A DNA stretch of 64,000 nt from Chrysomallon squamiferum (lineage: Eukaryota; Mollusca; Gastropoda; Neomphalida; Peltospiridae): NCBI GenBank assembly GCA_012295275.1, contig CM022678.1, positions 13,840,759-13,904,758 on the forward strand, given 5' to 3'. The notes under the pieces are model-generated. The model did not search any database and had not been told where the DNA came from. It saw only the letters and a list, made by a program, of their open reading frames with translations. The position numbers were made by a program, and so were the translations under genes. The stretch's first letter is position 1. Every line of letters starts with the position of its first letter. This document shows, one piece after another, positions 1-14,646 of this stretch.

Positions 1-1738
1 TTTCTTGCTCAGCAGAACTTTATCAAAGACGAGACAAAAAATGCTATTTCTCTCCTTCTCTTAACGAAAACCTTTAACGTTTGTTGTGGAATAAATTTTT
101 AAAAATAGTTATTTCTTCGTGTCAAAATTATAATTGAACTAATTAAGAAATATGGAATAGTCCGTGCTGGATTCAGTACCTAACGTATACTGTTTTTTCA
201 TGGAAATTGATACAGTATATGTTGGTTCGCACAACATAATGAAGTAAAAAAATGGGCGATGATTACAGTTGATAACAAAAAAAGAAAGAAAAAGAAATGA
301 TCTGACATTGTTGTCAGTAACTCTACAGTTAGTAAAATAACTTATTACACAGTATGCTATGTATTCGGGTAAATAAATAAATAAAGAAGTTATTGGTATT
401 AGGATAGGGAAACTGGGGACCGATGAGCCATTTTTAAGATATTTGGCCATTTCGTACAAACCTTGATGCTTATGGAGACATTACTGCTCTCAGTTACAAT
501 TATAGAGTCTTGAACAACATCGTTATGGGAGAAATTTATATAACAGAATGGCTCGTCGCGCACCAGAGTCAGGTACGACTGAACTACCCAACAGGGTCCT
601 AAGGGCAATGATCTCAAACCGTGAAATTAATTAGAAACAATACACAAGTAAATCCTTTTTTTTTAAATTCCTGTGAGATGCACATAGTGCAATAAATTAA
701 GGAGTGAATTAAATTTTCAACAAACTGATCTGAGTCTAGAGCATATCGTGCTATTTACTCAGTGTCATGGTTTCAATGTAGTTTCAAGCGTCCAAACCAA
801 TGCTGAATCTTATTCAAGATTGAACCCATCAAAACTGCCACTGAATTGTATGATTCCTTTCTGCCTTTTGATAGTTTGCAATAACCGGTTTAGCAAGGAC
901 ACCCAAAATCAAAATTTGCCTCAACTGGGCGTATTGCTTCCTAGACAGGTTCCTATATAAATTAAACATGCTGTGCGAACCAAGAGATACTGTATCTGTT
1001 CCCACGAGCTAATACCAGTCTACTTTAGATACTGAGTCCAGCTGAGTGAATTAAATATAATTATTATGTAATTCTAAATCATTTCAATTATAATTTTTTT
1101 TTTCGTTTATCTTTTTAAGTGTAAACCTTTCACTAAATGGGGGGGAGGCATTAAATCAGAGAAAAGAACTTGATAAAGTTAGTTGATTAATATTTACATC
1201 CGAATAAAGCGTTTCTTTTATGTTTCATCTGTGTTTATATTTTCAAAAATCTTCCTTTCCGATATAGAAAAGGTTTACCGTAAAAAAAATAAAAAATGGA
1301 AGAAAGAAACCTTGTGACTTAAGGTGGAGGTAACATGATTACATAAAGTAGGCCTACCTAAAATATTACGGATTTTATAAATACAGATGTCCGACGTGGT
1401 CGATGACTAATAACAGTATATTTGACATCTCTGTTACGAAGAATATATATATATAATGATATAAATTGTTTAAAAAGAACAACAACAAAACCTAATTTCA
1501 TTTGAAAATCCCTTCTAAGAAAAGGAAAAAGGTCAAGTAAAATCAAATTTGAAATTTTATTGATTTTCTCTTTTTCCTTTAAATGATTTAAATCCTGATA
1601 TGATATTGTACATTGTTATCGTTAAGTCTGCTATAACTATGTTTAGTTATTCGCATAGTAATACAGAAATAGAACTTTAAATATATACACTGACTAAACA
1701 TGTCTACCGATATTTGAATGAAAGCCAATATTTTTTAG

Positions 1739-1741
<3 letters not shown>

Positions 1742-1834
<93 letters not shown>
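1742..1834. repeat. (CT)n dinucleotide microsatellite
   Basis: An uninterrupted run of about 46 CT units. It is the longest pure dinucleotide tract in the window and lies in intergenic DNA. Confidence 0.97.
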
Positions 1835-1837
<3 letters not shown>

Positions 1838-3080
1838 TTACCCTATGAAAATGTGCTCAATTTCAGAAATTAACATGGAACCAATATACGCTAAAATAAA
1901 TTGATTTATATGGTCCATAACAATTCTTTCGTGTTGAAAAATATCAGGTTAAATCTGAAAACGTATCTTGCGTGAAAAAGTAATTAAACATGTGTAAAAC
2001 AAAATTTGCAGTGAATATAAACCAATGTGGTGTCGGCTAATCTTGCTACCTGTTCAATTAATTGTACTCACATAGTTTGTTATCGACAATGGTATGAACA
2101 TAATATTTGTGTACTAGAAAAAAGTATAAAAACAGAATAATGGTTTACGGCAAACATAATGCTATTTAAAATCTAAAAAAAATAAAAAAAATTAATAAAA
2201 TAATAATAATTATTATTTTTATTATCTCATCAAATGACTACTTTTAGACAAAGCTTTTCTCTGTTTTCAGAAATTTATATTTTTAAACATCTAGCAAATT
2301 TTTCGGCATTGTTTCCATAAACAGTCTTCATCTTCACTTTTCATCATAATCTAAGGTTTGTTGAGGAGGTTCTCATAGTCGAAATCCCAAATTGTAGAAG
2401 AGGAGGACGAGTGTTCCTCTGTCCAGACTACACTGTGTTGTAAAAGTGATTATTATAAACCTGGTCTCCAAGCACAGAAAATGACTGAAATTTCAAACAT
2501 TACGCTTCGATCTTGATAGTGAAACTAATTCCTCTTATTTCATTAACAAAATTGAAACGGACCATGATGCCAGTTTTTTGCTTTGCTGAGAAAACGTGTT
2601 AATAAATCAATATGATTATCAAAATTTCTATGGCAACAACCTAAACTGATCAATCAGTGACGGGTGAAACAACCAGGAGAAAGAATAACATTTAAAAAGT
2701 AGAGATTACGCTAACAGCTATCACTTTTCAAGAATACTTATTATATATTTTTTACTTGATTTTATATTTGTTTTTGTTGTAATGATATAACAGAAAGCTT
2801 TCAATCATCATTCGAAGTTAATGAAATTATCTTATATGTACTTTTCCACAGACAAAAAGTCCAATACATCATTGATCATAAACGATAACGAATAGTTCGG
2901 CACCAGTATAAGTCACGTACTTACACAGCATGTTTCTAAATTTAATGAATAATGTATAATTTACAATTTGCTGTTTCATTTATTTTTTAAAACAGTCTTT
3001 GTTTTACCTGAGTAAAATTGAGACAAAGACACACACGCTTTCTACAATTAAAGAAAGGGACTAAAACTACGTCAGATATG

Positions 3081-3119
<39 letters not shown>
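3081..3119. repeat. (ATT)n microsatellite
   Basis: About 13 uninterrupted ATT units in intergenic DNA, followed by ATTA-rich sequence. Confidence 0.95.
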
Positions 3120-5644
3120 TATTAATTAATTAACTAAAATTGTAACTGTAAACACCTTAAATGAATGTATGTGTATTAAATACATCTTAATTTCTTTACT
3201 TATGACAGTAATTAACAGTTGAATAATTGTAAGTTATTAAATAATAGTACATTCTAACTGCGTTTTCAACCAGTCATCTTCACATTTAAGCATTCTTCAT
3301 TTGTCTCAGGCAAGATACCCATCTGACAGTATTAAAAATTGAAAAAATAAAAAATTATCTTTCTATGTATTTTGTAATTAAATAATTAAAATGTCTTGTT
3401 AAATATACATAGTCGGAAAGTGTATTAAGATGTGAAAGTTTACAGATGTATCTATATGTCTCTCATAAATCAGCAGATCGGTGTCAAAACAACAATGTAC
3501 AAACGAAATTGGCATTAATCATTCACTGTTAATTACTTTACAAAAGTATTTCGTAAATACAACCAAAATCAGTTTGAATCTTTCAAATAAAAATTTGCTT
3601 ATTTCTTAAAAAAGCAGTTTTTGTATTTTAACCAGACACTGCATCCAGAAGCAGATGTCCCAGGTGTTCTCTGGTGGTTAGGTGACATGTGTGGCCTTAT
3701 TTCGCAGGCTTAATTTAATGTTTTTTTCGAAGGAGTGCAGTCATAACGATACCCTAGTCAAATATCAGGTATTTGCATTCCGTACAGCTGGCCCCCAGCT
3801 TGTAAAACATAATTATTATTATTTATTTATTTATTTAATTTTTTTACATTTCACATCGAACTAAATTTTGTATTCTTTTTTTTCCACGTGATATGTCTTT
3901 ACAGCAAGTGGTTTAGGAGTGAAAATTTCAGTAAATATACGAAACTGTATTTAGTTTTTATCTTTGTATTTAAAACATTGACAATACATTTTATTTGTTT
4001 ATTATTTTTTTCATCTATTAATCAAATTTGTGAACTGGATGTGGTATGGTCGCAGGTGTTAATTTACAATCGGTCGACGGAGGTATCGTCTGAATAAACT
4101 AACAGAAGTTATTTTTTATTTTATAGTTATATTTTTTTTTAACGATACCTTTCATTCAAATAAGCAGCGTTAGCACTATAGAGATTTTTGCTGCCTTTTT
4201 AAACCTGATCCGTACTCTATTTTAGAAGACACCTTTTCAGCCTGATGTAATTCGGTGATAAACAATTTTTCTCAGATTTAGGGTGTTATTCACTGAGAAT
4301 TATATAGGATAAGCAAAGTAAAGTGAGTAAAATCGGATTAATTCTGGATATATCCTTTGATACATTGTTTGTATTAAAATATTTTAACGCTTTCTAAATA
4401 AATACTACAAATGCATCGTAAGGCAGTTTAATGACACAAAGAAAATAATTTTTGAGATAGAAGAGTGAGAGAGATAAAATTAGACACAAAAATGGATAGG
4501 TACTTAAACAGATAGGTGGGTGAATATAAAGATAGATAGATAGAGAGAAGCAGACAGACAGGAAGAAAGGTTGGTATTAATAAAGAAAAGACTTTTTTTT
4601 TTGCTTTCAATTTTTCTTTTAATACCTTTTTCTCCGGATTATATAATATATATTTCGATGTTTTCTAACTGAGGTTTGATGAAGGCAATTTTCTCGCGGC
4701 ATGGTGTATGTTCAGAATCATTTATTCACGTGAACTTTGGAATTACTTTAAGATGTATGCATCTTTAACATTAATGGAAATAAATGCATGCTATTTTGAA
4801 CACGAGCAGGAGAAGTAATAACCAGCATTTTCTACAAAATAAACAAATTATTTGTATTTCAGGTTCATTCAAAAATGTGTACGTGAAATTTGCATAAACG
4901 ACAGATTTTTTCATAATTAAACATCGAACATATCGCTGTAAATATCTCATGATGAATCGTAACAGATGGAAATAAAAGTAAAAAATATGTATAAAGCTGT
5001 AGTTAATTTTAAAAGATTTTTCATAACCATGTATTAAAGACAGTGAGATTTATTATTCAAAGAGCAGATATCAACAAGCAGTGATATCAAAATTTAATGA
5101 CGTTTTACGACATTAGGAACAAAAATCCTAAATGTCCTTGTTTGATGTACAATGTTAAATCTATGTTTTACTTTTGGACAGCTTAAAAAGTAATTTGGTT
5201 TCATGTTTGTTTTTGATTAACAAAAGGGCATAATTGGTTCGACTGCATAACTGATTCAAAATTTTAGAAATTAAGAAATTATTTGATCACTATGTTAGCC
5301 AACAGTACGGCGGTGGGTAGATCTCAGGAAAATTATTTGGTAACAAAGGAAAATGTGAACTCTCTCTTTACACGGTTAATTGCGGTACTTCCAGTGGATC
5401 CTAAATGTGAGAGTGATATCGATTCATTTGAAAACAAAACAAGTCTGAAAACACTATCACTTCGTTATGTTCCAGTCACTGTTCATTCTCCATCCTACTT
5501 CCTGTAGAGCTGGCGCGCTTTCTTTCACTCGCCAGTCAAGTTACTCTTTGTTGTGCTTAAAATAAGTAAAACTCGAGTTAATTGGGAAAAATAGGATTTT
5601 TAGTAAAGAAAGACCAGCTATTTGCAGTTCTACCTGTATTTTAT

Positions 5645-5647
5645 TTT

Positions 5648-5687
<40 letters not shown>

Positions 5688-5700
5688 TTAATTTATTTTT
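5645..5700. repeat. (TTTA)n tetranucleotide repeat
   Basis: Near-perfect TTTA tandem tract with diverged edges, in intergenic DNA. A (TTA)n tract with a similar composition follows at about 5945-5980, giving a long poly-Leu-like open frame that is not a gene. Confidence 0.9.
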
Positions 5701-5945
5701 TGCTCTTTGTGTTTATATATCATGGCGGGTTCTCCAGAAATGAGAAGCGTGAATATTTACAGTTAGAAAATAGAATAACTATTTGGTTATAGATAGCACG
5801 CTGTCCAAATCACTGAACACCACTGCAATGGTACTTTTTAGGGGGTGTATGGGATATCTGTGGGCCAGGTGGGGACATTTTTCACTAAAGAAGGCTACAT
5901 GGACCCACTCAAAAAAGAAATTGGAAGCTACGACATTGTTGTTGC

Positions 5946-5993
<48 letters not shown>

Positions 5994-8900
5994 TATTTAA
6001 AAAAAAAAAATTTGTGACTGCCCCCTCCCATTTGCATCGTTCGTGTACTTGAATCTTTCAGACTTGTTTTCAGTTCTGGACCAGTCATTACCATCTGCAA
6101 GTTTATATATAGGTAGGTAGATAAACAGACACTGAAAGGACATACACTACAGTTTGTTACAATTCTAGTTTGTTCTTGAGAGACATTGTCATAACTAGAT
6201 GAATTTGATAGAACATTGTGTAATAGAACACTTGGTCCACGAATGAAATTAAAATAATGGAGTATATCTACATTTCAAACTTAATATTCCGAATGGCTAT
6301 TTTCATTTTCATAATTGTATAGTTTGCAGTTCTTTGTAACATATAGCTACTAACAGGATTAGTAAATATTTTTTAAGATTAAAGGTTCGTTGTTAAGTTG
6401 AGATTATTATTCCACTGCTTCAACCAATGATTTTCATCTTGCATTTATTGACTGAATTAGTGTTGTTGTATTATTATAATAATTATTATTCATAAATTCT
6501 TCATAAATATACAATTTTATTTATATTTTATGTTTTGATACATGATGAAAATTAATAAGTCTGATATCTAAATATTGTTATTTTATAAATGTTAAACATT
6601 TGTGATAATATATTAAATATTTAATTTTATATTCTGAATAAATAACCTTGAAAAGAATTGATTTAAGCATAACAAAAATTTTGACTCTATCTTGTTAGCA
6701 GCTATGAATTACAGAATCTGCATATAGCCTGTTGTGCTTAAAGAAAGGTGCAGGCTAAATGCTGGGCTCTTATCAAGGCTGAAGCCAGAGTATTTTGCAT
6801 TAACTATTTGCATGTCATCTACTTGTTAAAAATTAAAAAAAAAAACATATTTGAAGAAATGCTGTAGTGCCAGCCCAACTTTTATATAAAATGCTAGATA
6901 AAATATCTGTATTACAAGTATTACTAATATTACAGCTTCAGTTGCTTCTGCTACTATTACTAAACTGTATATACATAGCTAGTATTGTAATGCTAAAAGA
7001 CTTCTTAAAAATAAAATTTTGGTATTCACAAGTAATGACTTAAAATTATGAAATAATTCTTAAAAATACACATTTGGCAAATAAAAATAATAAAAATAAA
7101 TATATAAAAAATAAAATTAAAAAATTCAGAAGATAAGTTCAGTTTTAATATTTATTATCAAATAAACATTCAAATATCAAAAAAGCAATAGAAAATTCTT
7201 CAGTCATGGAATTAACAGCCAAAGTTATTTACTGGCCTCTTCTGTTTTAAGTTAGTAATTTTATAGCATTCCTGTGTACAGATATAATAATAAAAAATGT
7301 ATTATCTTGAATTCTTTTTGAAGACATTATTAATTACTTTATGATTATTATAAATAAGAAACTGTTTTGATGGTACCCTATGAATGGACAGTTGCCACAA
7401 AGATATGAAATGGCAGAAAAAAGTCCATTTTATTTTAATTATTTTTTTTCCCCTTTTACCAAATTTTCATCATAGTTAAAACTATTTTGTCCATTTGTTT
7501 ATTTCTGTTGAATGTTACATATTAAAAATGCAGAAGAGAGAGAGAGAGAAAAAAATTAAAATTAAAATTAAATCAAATAAAAATATAACTATTGGATATA
7601 AACATCTGATATGTCCAGATGCACCATGAATACACAACCTTAGGAACGATATTTTGTTTACATTTCACCTGAATGTTTGTGTAATGGACCTTACCATCTT
7701 ACCAATGTATCAAACTAGGTTTCTTAATGCTCCAAGCTCAAAACATTTTAGCAGACATTGTAAATATTACTCAAGGTCATCATTTGAAATATAAAATTCT
7801 TTGCTTTTAGTGAATAGTGTTCTGAATTCACAGATCATAGGCTCTCATTTTCTGTAATGATGGTGTGGGTGAGAGTGATATTTCAAACTTGTTATATTAA
7901 CCTGAAGCTTTGATCAGCTAGAAATAAGAAATTGTTAAAAAAAATATTCTTTTTTAATATTGCATATAATTCAAAGTTGATTTAAAAAAAAAAAAAAATC
8001 TAGTAATGGCTAAATGTATAATTATGAAAACAAATTTGTACAGTTTGAAGGAGCCATGGAAACAGTTAAGTGTTTATAAGGTAGCAGTTATTATTTTAAT
8101 TCCATTCACAGATTGAGTATTTACATTGCACAACATTCCATCAAATGGATCTGTAGTAATGACAACACCTTTCTTAAAATAAAAAAATAATCTAGAAACA
8201 ATCCAAATATTATTTCTTATATTTCTTATTTTATTGCTTTGTACACAATTTACTTACAAGTGAAACTGAAAACAAAGTTAAAATCTTTTTTTATTTTTTC
8301 ACATATAATACAGGATATATGATAAAAATTTCAGAAGAATAATAATTTAATACAAGGTGAAAAGGCTAAAAATCTTTATTTTAAAAAATCCCACGTTGAC
8401 TAATTAATTATTATTTTTTAATTATTAAAAAGAAATATTCTGCCAGACAAACAACAAAATATAACATAAAACTTTATATTTTCTTTAGTGCTATAAATTT
8501 ATAACAGACAAAATTATTATAAAATTATTATTTTAAATATTTACTCACTAAATACATTGTACTTCATTAAAATTTACACTCTATTGTATAATTAAAGTTT
8601 TTGTTTAAATATGATGGACATTGAGTTTGAAGTATGTGGCTGTAAAAATTTTGTTTTGTTTGTTGTTTTTTATTTTATGTTTATATTAACTTTAATATAA
8701 TATAAGTTATTTCAGTACCACAAACAACCATTTTTAATTAGTGCGGTATAATGACATTCAATCAAATAGTATTAAACAACTGTTCATAAACAGGTTTACT
8801 GGTAAATACAGTAGAACAAAAATAATGCATAATCCAAAATAATTTATATTTCAGTATTTTAATACTGAATTTTGAATAATTTATGATATTAAACAAATTA

Positions 8901-9261
8901 TGTGAAAATGATTTTACAAATTTAAGCATATGTCCACTAATAAGAGGAATGTCAATCTAAGGAGGTCAACGCTTAGTTTGTGAAAGTGAAAATGTAACAC
9001 TTCTCCATTTAACTGCTAATCCACAAATTAACAGAATTCACATGCATCCACAGAAATAGTAACGAACAAGGAAATTTTTAAAACATAAACTGAAACAAAA
9101 TGAGCTAAAAGATTTGAAAGATTATGTTGCTTTTTTGTTAAATATCACAGATCATATTTAAATTCCATGAAAAAGACTGAACCAAACTATAAAATTTGAA
9201 CAAATATATGTGATTATGTTGTATCAACAGCTTTTTCTAAAAATAGATTTCTCTTTATAAT

Positions 9262-10848
9262 TTATTTCTTTGGTGCAATGATCCCTTCTAGCTGAGTCTG
9301 AAAAAGAAAAGAAAAAATCATTAAAAACTAGCCATGATAGATAAAATATTAATAATGTTCCTAACTACTAATAAATGAAAATGTATAAAATACTTACAAA
9401 TAAATTATTAATAAATATAGTTATTCAAAATACCAGGGAAGAAATAAAAATCTATAAAATAGATAAATACCTATATGGTAATAGCATAATGTTTAATAAA
9501 CAAAATATTTTTTGAAGTAATATATATATATATATATATATGTACCACATATACATATATTGCAAGCAACAATATGCAAAATACACAAACATTCTCTTAC
9601 CACTCTTGTATTTTCATAGAATCCAATAATTCCAAAACTTGTTTTTACAAAACTATATTAGGTATTTATATTTTATAAAATAATTTAATAGCAAATGATA
9701 CATCCAGATTATAATTGCAATTGTAATTAATTGCTAACCTGACTATTTATGCAAATAATAGCAACACTGGTGATTTATTACAAAGTTTGGTTAATGTAAA
9801 TAACACAATGCAAATATCTAATATCATTTATGTTAAACAATTTAAGCTTTTGTACCTATGACAGATTTGACTATTTTAGAAAAATAATAATAATAAATAA
9901 TTAAATGAATTAATATGGACTATTATAAATACTAAAATGTGCAAATCCAATCTTTCAGAATTCATAACAAAAATTCATTTTCTTAATGTTTTGTGAAAAC
10001 AAAAATAAAATAATAATAATAAATTAAAAGTATAAAAAAATGAAAGTTTTTACAAATTTGGTAACCATTCAGACAATTTGTAATAATGACATGATTGAAA
10101 ATAATCCCTAAGTAAAATAAGTTCTGATTCTGTACTGAACTGTTGTATTTTGACAACAGCTATTAAATATCTGGTACATGACTAATACAACATATTTATG
10201 ATATAGAGAGAAAAAGTTATATTCACGGAAACAAAACAAAAAAAGAGAAAAGTATAAATAATGATTAAATAAGAAGATCCAAAGTTATGCAAGGAGAGCA
10301 AATGATACCTATTTTTATTAACTGATATATTCTTATTCTTCTTCTTGAAAGTTATGTTCCTTCGCATACATTTAAAAATTATATAAATTTATAAAACCCT
10401 TTCAAAAAATTTAGGAGATAAAAAATACAGACTTTTTTAACACTGAGGATTTTGCTTTGTTTTCTTTTTTGTGTCTGGGATGTTTCTTTTATTTTAGTTT
10501 TGTGGAAGTGAATTATATTATATTTAAAAAAAAAAAAAAAAATTACATTATATTGTCTGTTTACCAGAACTTTAATTATAATAACAGCAATTTTCTATCT
10601 TGCTGTTATGTATTGTCCATCTTTTGATTTTTGGTGATCAGAATGATAGACACTGAAATACAATGACAAGCTTCAAACCAGTGTAATTTTAAAACATTTG
10701 AAATAATGTGACCAATAATGTTTTGCTGTAGTACACCATGCTTGCTTCATTCAGAAATAAAATGTGCTTGAAACCATACATGTGACAACTACTGATAGCA
10801 AGTTTTTAAAACATTGATAGGCCATGTCAAACAAAATCTATTTAACCA

Positions 10849-10891
<43 letters not shown>

Positions 10892-11911
10892 GCAAAAAGA
10901 AGAAAGAAAAATAAATAAATCATAAGAACAAGAAAAATAAGAAAAAATCTATAAATTGTATATAATTGCTATCATTTACTGACTTTCCTAATTAATAGTC
11001 AATAAGAGAATTTTATACATGACTGCAATCTGTGAAAACTAATATTCTGAAGAATCACACAGAATGTAATTGCATCTTAGGTGAGAAGAAGCCAAAAAAA
11101 CCACTAACAAGTCATAATTAAAAAAATGTTTGAATGTTAGATGCAAATTTCAGAACATGACAGTAAATAAGATTAATCTGCATGCTCATCTGATTTTTAT
11201 AGTAAACCAAAAATACCCAGTTATCATGACTTGGTTCCATTATAACCTGACAATGAAAAATGCAGTGGAAGGGAAAGAAAAATGAAAGAGTTTAATTAAG
11301 AAACAAATAAAAAAAAAAAAAAAAAAATCATATTTATATAAACATTAATATGCATTTAAATATATTATCACATTAAACAAATATATCAATAAAAACACGT
11401 TAGACATCTAGGAATATAAACACAAACCGTATTTATCATCACTGAAGTAAGAAATATGTTTTTATAAGATTAAAAAATTAAATATTACTTATCATGAGAC
11501 TAAAATAAAATAAAAATGTTCCTATTTTATGCATAATTCACAGCCATTCCCAGAAATTCTTTACACACACTTTGTTATCTTCTTTTCTTTTTTCAAGTAT
11601 TTAATCATGGTCATTGCAGTTGTAAGATAATACTTTGCTGTAAAACATTGACATATATAATAATAACCTTTCACATCAGATCATGTACTGTACAAATAAT
11701 TAGCCAAACAGCTGGGGTTTGACAATGACCTACACAATGCTAAGAGAGTGAAAACCAAGAACAGATAAATGAAAAAAAATAGATATTCCATGGTCTGTGA
11801 AAACATAATAATTAGTAACATTTACAAAACCTGGCAAAGTTCATCATGTATCTTTAGAAGGAAGGAAGGGAAAAAAGAAAATACATCAAATTAAAAACTG
11901 CAGTAATAACA

Positions 11912-11967
<56 letters not shown>

Positions 11968-14604
11968 GTGGCTGGAAAAAAGGCACAAAATGTATGGATT
12001 TGCAGAGTATTGAATGTATGCACAGGGTAATTTTAAAGCTTATGGATTAGGCTAAATTAAAGACAGAGGCTTCATATTTGCAGGGGTGGTGACTTGTTAC
12101 ACTTTTTAATAGTCTCAGTTAGGCAGGATTAGTTCTAGCTTACTGATTAGGATAGATTTGAACTAAGGGCTTATAAATGATATACAAAATGTCCCAGGTT
12201 AAAATGTGTTTCACTATATATTCTCCAGCTTGCTCTAGTATCAGAAGTATGTTTAATATGGAAATTATTCATAGCAATAAGGGTGGTAACAAAATCTGTT
12301 TTGAGGTGTTCATGTATACCAAACATGCAATTCACAAAACAAAGCTATGGTGGAATTGCATCAAAAGATCTAGTTGTAACTGGCAGAATCTCTCCGTGGT
12401 ATTGGGTGGAACATCTGCCTAAACCACTAACATTAACAAAAAACTCTTACAAAATGTGTTTAATCTATCTTTCATTTCTAATATATTTCTTAATCTTAAT
12501 TAAAAAATGTGACTTTTTACCTGTGACTTTTCCCTAGAATCATATCTATATTGTGACAAGACAATATGTATAGTTTCTGTGTGTGCATGTGTTATATATA
12601 TATCACTTTCTAGTTCTGATCAGTACAATCTGAATGTAGAACATAAAATTTTACTACTTAGCAAATAGATTTTATGCTGAAACCTTACTTTGAAACAGCT
12701 AATCTGATCTATTCAACAATGATAATAATGGAGATTAATGTGTTTGACATTTTGCTGTTTTTAAACATGAATAAGATAAAAAAAATCAATCATCTATATA
12801 AACTCTTAATATTTACTAAATTACTAAAATAATCTTTATTTATTATAACAATTAATGTTAAAAAATATATCAAGGTTCATTTTAATGAACATTTTTTCCT
12901 AATCTGTTAGACAGAAAAATAATCATGACCTACAGAAAACTTCACAAAACAATTCTGGAACAGTCATGCATATTTAATTGCCACCTCAGCAACAAAGATA
13001 CAGTAAACAGAATAGTGTTTAAGCTGTATCATGTTGCCCACCTTGAAATGTCTGATTCATACGGAATAATCAGCACAGATCATAAAATATTCAAACACAA
13101 ACTGGATTATACTCATAACATGGCTGTTGTCACAGCACCCAGTCTCAACAGCTATGCAGTGGACTGCAGCACTGTTGTCACAATACTTTCTAATACTTTC
13201 TAATCTACTCAGTAACTTCAAGCAACTGCTCCATATGTGGTTTATCATGTATGTTCTTTCCTGTCTTTGCATAAAAGTAGATCATGTGATTCTAATTAGC
13301 AAATATTTCTGTTAAATTTAAAATTATAAGCTAACCTCTGGCATTTTGTATCACAATTGAAATTTATATACAATGATATATTGATAAAACTGCTTTTTGT
13401 TAAAACCTAAATCAATGCTATACAAAAATATCACTATTATTTATTAAATATGTTTTAATTTATCATTCCAAACAGTACTTCAATTTAGAATTGTAAAAAT
13501 GTTAAATTATTAAGTTAAAATAAATATTGCCAATTCATTTCAAAACCACAGTTCTTTCACTGTCAAAACACACAACACATTTGAACTAGGCATTATAAAA
13601 GCATATAAATATTTAAAATTTCTTTTGCTCATATCATCCAAGTTATTTTTTTCTGTATGAGTAAAATGAGCAATACAGAATATTTGATACAAATTTCAGT
13701 AAACTACAACAAAGACTGACTGATACAGTAAAGTAACTCATACTAACAGGCACTGCCATCAACAAACCAGAATAAAGAAACCATCAACTGCTCTTACCCA
13801 GACGTAATTAGTCTTAATCATAATAGAGAAAAATACTGATCCTGTAACATGTGATGCTTGGGGAGGGGGGGCATTTTCAACTGTGTACCATTTACCATTG
13901 TTTTGTTACTAAATCACTTAAAAACAAATGGAAATCACTAGAAATGAGAGTAGCTATCCATCCAGCTCAGAATCAGTAATCAACTACGAAATCAATATTT
14001 TGTGAATATTCAAAATATCTTGTATGATTGTATTTGCAAATAATTTAAAAAAAAAGAAACCTAAAAAATGTCTATTAATTTTGTATGTAACTAGACAAAA
14101 ATATTATCATACACTCTGATACAGAGATTACTATAGTAACAGAGAATTAAGTGTTAAATTCTTTTAATGCCTCATAAGTGTTTTTGCTTAACAAAAATAT
14201 AAAAAAATTATTATTTAAATTCAGAATTATTAAAAAAGGTCATACCTAAAACAAAATATGTCATTTCAGTTTTACTACCATTTTTCATAATTATTTAGTT
14301 GGAAAAGAAAAAATATATATACCTACATGGATTAGTCTTAATTGTAATGATTTCAGGGCTCTGGATATTTTGATATCTGCACCCTAGCTCTCGTTCACAG
14401 TTTCATCCAATAACATTAAAAATTAATATCTGATTCTTGACAATTTAATTCCACTCATGGAATTTTTACATTTTATTTCATTTTTATTTTTATTATTTGT
14501 CACTCTAATATTTTTTGAATATCTAAAATTAGTGAAGTGGCAAACTCCCCTTTACCATGTGGTGAACCAGGGTAACTGTCTGATTTGCAGATATCTTCAC
14601 TGCT

Positions 14605-14646
<42 letters not shown>

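Larger units (their letters stand above)
1..9261. other. Intergenic region without a supportable gene
   Basis: No conserved protein is recognisable in any frame of this AT-rich stretch. It holds simple repeats: a long (CT)n at 1742-1834, (ATT)n at 3081-3119, GATA/GACA-type repeats near 4528-4565, (TTTA)n near 5650-5690 and (TTA)n near 5945-5980. Its right end should contain the 3' UTR of the minus-strand DNALI1 gene, but AATAAA-like motifs are too common in this DNA to choose one. A 74-codon open frame at 5283-5507 is less AT-rich than its surroundings but resembles nothing I know. Short blocks near 2330-2520 and 3640-3810 are also less AT-rich and could be old transposon pieces; I cannot name them. 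Confidence 0.6.

Noticed and set aside
4428-4610. Membrane-protein-like frame
   Set aside because: It is made by GATA/GACA simple repeats, which translate to Leu/Ser/Tyr on the minus strand.
12925-13203. 92-codon open frame in DNALI1 intron 5
   Set aside because: No domain, no splice context and ordinary composition. A longer-than-average chance frame.
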